From: an uncultured Planctomycetia bacterium
Lineage (GTDB): Bacteria; Planctomycetota; Phycisphaerae; Phycisphaerales; SM1A02
Direction of reading: 5' to 3'
Length of the DNA: 64,000 bases
Assembly (NCBI GenBank): GCA_937871505.1
Contig: CALMPF010000035.1
Span: 40,102 to 104,101, forward strand
The translations under genes and the position numbers were made by a program. The notes beneath the pieces are model-generated. The model was not told the DNA's origin and searched no databases. It saw nothing but the letters and a program-made list of their open reading frames with translations. The first letter of the stretch is position 1, and every line of letters begins with the position of its first letter. This document shows, one piece after another, positions 62,042-64,000 of this stretch.

Positions 62042-64000
62042 TCACGCCGTGAGGGCCGCCACGCCGGCCGCGGCATCGCGCACGAGCGGATCGACCGAGA
62101 TTCCGGCGCCGACGGCGGTGCGCATCCAGAGATCGGGCGTGACCCGGCCGATCGAGCAGATGCGGCGCGTCTCCGAAGCGAGATCGCGATCGGCCATGTA
62201 GGAGCGGATCTGGTGCGACATGATGTGTCCGAGGGTGTAGTCGGCCAGGTAGAGCGGATGGTTCACCATGTGCTGGTACGCCGCGAGCAGCCGGTAGGGG
62301 TCGGGACCGAAGTCGACGGCAAACCAGCGCTGCCAGACCTCCTCCGCGATCGCGATGGCGGCGTCGCGGAGATCTTCCGGCCTCGCATCGGGATTGGCGT
62401 AGAGCCAGTGCCAGATCCGCAGCTCGACCAGCGAGGGCCCGGCGATCTGGCAGGCGTTGAGCATCGTCTGCACGCTGTCGATCGCCGCGGCGCGCCGCCT
62501 GTGCGGGGCGGAGTCGTCGGCGAGCCCGATCACGCGCCGCGCGAGCGACTGATAGAGGAAGGCGAATGCCTCGGTGCACGCGGTGTTGGGCACCCCGCGC
62601 AGCGCCGGCCGCGGCGCGAACTGACAGGAGATCACCTGCTCGACGGTGTGTCCGAGCTCGTGCATCCCGGTCTCGAAGCCGTCCCATCCGAGCTCGTCGT
62701 CGAGGCGGCTCGTCCGCAGCGTGGCGCCGAACTCCGGAAGTCCGGGCCGCACGGCATGCCCGCTGCCGCGCGCGATCTCCACGACGATCCGCTCCCCGAT
62801 GTACCGCGCCTCGCTCCGCGGGAAGCCGATCGACTCGAGGATCCCGGGAAGCTCGGCCTGGAACGCCTTCTCGTCGCCGAAGCGCCGGCGCACCGCCGCG
62901 TCGAGCTTCGCGGGTGCGGCGGCCTCGCCGACGTCGTCGACGTAGATGTCGAACGGCTCGAGCGGACGGCCGAGCCTGCTGCGCAGGTACGCCGCGAGCT
63001 CGCGCCGCACCGGAGCCTCGAGCAGGGCGACGATCAGGCGCTCGACGTCGGCTTCGGGGATCTCCCGGGCGAGCTCGAACTTCCGCGCCATCGCCGTGGG
63101 GTGGTCGGGGTGGTAGGCATCGAATCGCACGGCCACCGCTCGCTGGGCGAGGATGTGCGCATAGCGCGTCGGACCGACGAGGTCGCCCGGATCGCTGTCA
63201 TCGACGCGGTTCGATGCGGGATCCCACCGGGTCGCTCCGCCCTCCATCACGCGCCGCGGGATGGACCCATCGACGTGCCGCGCCATGATCCACGCCAGCG
63301 CCCGCTGGCGCCGGAGGGCCTGCTCAGGAGCGTCCGTCCGGCCGTAGTTTGCCTTGATCTCCTCGCGCACCAGCCAATGGGCGATCAGGGTGCGCCGCGG
63401 ATCGTCCACGATCGGCTCGCCGCGATCGTCGATCGCGGCGCCGACCGGGACGTGAAAGCCCGCGACCCACTGCTGCGCTGCGTGTCCCGCCGCGCGGGCG
63501 ATGTCGTTGAGCTCTGCGGGGATGCGCGGTCCGAAGGCCTGGGCGATTCGGGCCTCGGCCCAGCGCTGCGGCGTCCAGGAGGGACCGTCGCGCAGCATCG
63601 TGGCCAGATCGGGCCGGTCGAGATTGAGCAGGACGACGAAGGCGAGCTTCTGGCGGTAGAGCTGATCCGGGAGATCCGGCGCCGGATCGAACGTCGCGAG
63701 GACGTCATCGATCGCCGCCAGCCGCGGCGTCCGAACATCGGACCACCAGCGCAGCGAGCGCCGGACCTCGTAGAGATGCCCGAAGAGCCGCTCGAGCGCG
63801 GCCTCGAGCCGGTCGACCAGCGCTCGGCGCTCCTCGGCATCGGCGACGTAGTGCGTTGCGCAGAACGCCTCGAGTTCCTCAAGGGTGCCATCGGCGGGCG
63901 GCCCCCGCTCGACGGAGCGGGGGGGAGCCCCCGCGAGGGGGGCGGGGGTGTCGGGCCCGAATAGCGCCCCCCGCCCGTCGATCGGAGGCCCCGGGGAGGG
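62042..64000 (-). CDS. M3-like zinc metallopeptidase, truncated at the window edge
   Basis: Zinc peptidase with HELGH in FETGMHELGHTVEQVIS and a probable third ligand Glu about 25 residues later in NTACTEAFAFLYQ, the thimet oligopeptidase (M3) arrangement. Mostly helical, cytoplasmic type. The first in-frame ATG is at 63598, but the frame above it stays open to position 64000 and reads as protein (YRQKLAFVVLLNLDRPDLAT, then LVDRLEAALERLFGHLYEV) with no ATG, GTG or TTG, so the true start lies outside the window. It is followed by the BtuF-like gene 12 nt later. Confidence 0.82.
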   Translation of the reverse strand, partial: PSPGPPIDGRGALFGPDTPAPLAGAPPRSVERGPPADGTLEELEAFCATHYVADAEERRALVDRLEAALERLFGHLYEVRRSLRWWSDVRTPRLAAIDDVLATFDPAPDLPDQLYRQKLAFVVLLNLDRPDLATMLRDGPSWTPQRWAEARIAQAFGPRIPAELNDIARAAGHAAQQWVAGFHVPVGAAIDDRGEPIVDDPRRTLIAHWLVREEIKANYGRTDAPEQALRRQRALAWIMARHVDGSIPRRVMEGGATRWDPASNRVDDSDPGDLVGPTRYAHILAQRAVAVRFDAYHPDHPTAMARKFELAREIPEADVERLIVALLEAPVRRELAAYLRSRLGRPLEPFDIYVDDVGEAAAPAKLDAAVRRRFGDEKAFQAELPGILESIGFPRSEARYIGERIVVEIARGSGHAVRPGLPEFGATLRTSRLDDELGWDGFETGMHELGHTVEQVISCQFAPRPALRGVPNTACTEAFAFLYQSLARRVIGLADDSAPHRRRAAAIDSVQTMLNACQIAGPSLVELRIWHWLYANPDARPEDLRDAAIAIAEEVWQRWFAVDFGPDPYRLLAAYQHMVNHPLYLADYTLGHIMSHQIRSYMADRDLASETRRICSIGRVTPDLWMRTAVGAGISVDPLVRDAAAGVAALTA

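Overview
This is a GC-rich bacterial chromosome window that most likely comes from a planctomycete of the Phycisphaerae type. The evidence is: a solitary 16S rRNA gene with no 23S or 5S beside it; two secreted proteins ending in paired dockerin-like repeats ([14 protein letters not shown]...) of the kind common in that group; several prepilin-type proteins; and a long alanine/lysine-rich RNase E. I see no prophage, IS element or CRISPR array.

Region 1 (9-7536, + strand) is a six-gene chemosensory operon with overlapping or abutting genes: CheW, CheR-TPR, CheW, CheA-REC, CheB, and a response regulator. The order and domain content match the Pseudomonas Wsp surface-sensing operon (WspB-C-D-E-F-R), but the output enzyme of the WspR-like regulator is a PP2C/SpoIIE phosphatase instead of a GGDEF diguanylate cyclase. 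A thioredoxin-like protein follows.

Region 2 (8440-11123) holds the 16S gene on the minus strand, with a recognisable sigma70-type promoter, a boxA-like leader element, hairpins, and a downstream terminator-like hairpin.

Region 3 (11124-20463) carries housekeeping genes: a ComF-like phosphoribosyltransferase, a UbiB/AarF kinase, a three-gene set (pseudopilin, membrane protein, histone-H1/phasin-like protein), ftsY, ribH-nusB, and a Gfo/Idh oxidoreductase.

Region 4 (20585-33576) holds a type II secretion pseudopilin set (gspF-G-H-I and an in-frame gspJ-gspK fusion), a free-standing B12-binding protein with the CarH photoreceptor signature, gatC-gatA, an Old Yellow Enzyme, FmdB-like and DUF429-like genes, and queE.

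Region 5 (33670-38760) has tRNA-Leu(GAG), a bidirectional terminator, two dockerin-tagged secreted proteins (one a gluzincin metalloprotease), and a 182-bp near-palindromic element upstream of smpB.

Region 6 (38760-49945) has smpB, a short-chain dehydrogenase, an enlarged site-2 protease, dxr, an RNase E with an IF2-N domain in its tail, and PTS enzyme I.

Region 7 (50246-60927) is the most unusual. A sensor kinase/OmpR regulator pair is followed by a membrane-anchored GAP1-like protein and a membrane-anchored GTPase. These diverge from a membrane coiled-coil protein and a VWA-domain lipoprotein with a long Gly/Ala/Ser-rich stalk. The last four look like one GTPase-VWA envelope system. The window ends with a BtuF-like protein and an M3-like zinc peptidase that runs off the edge.
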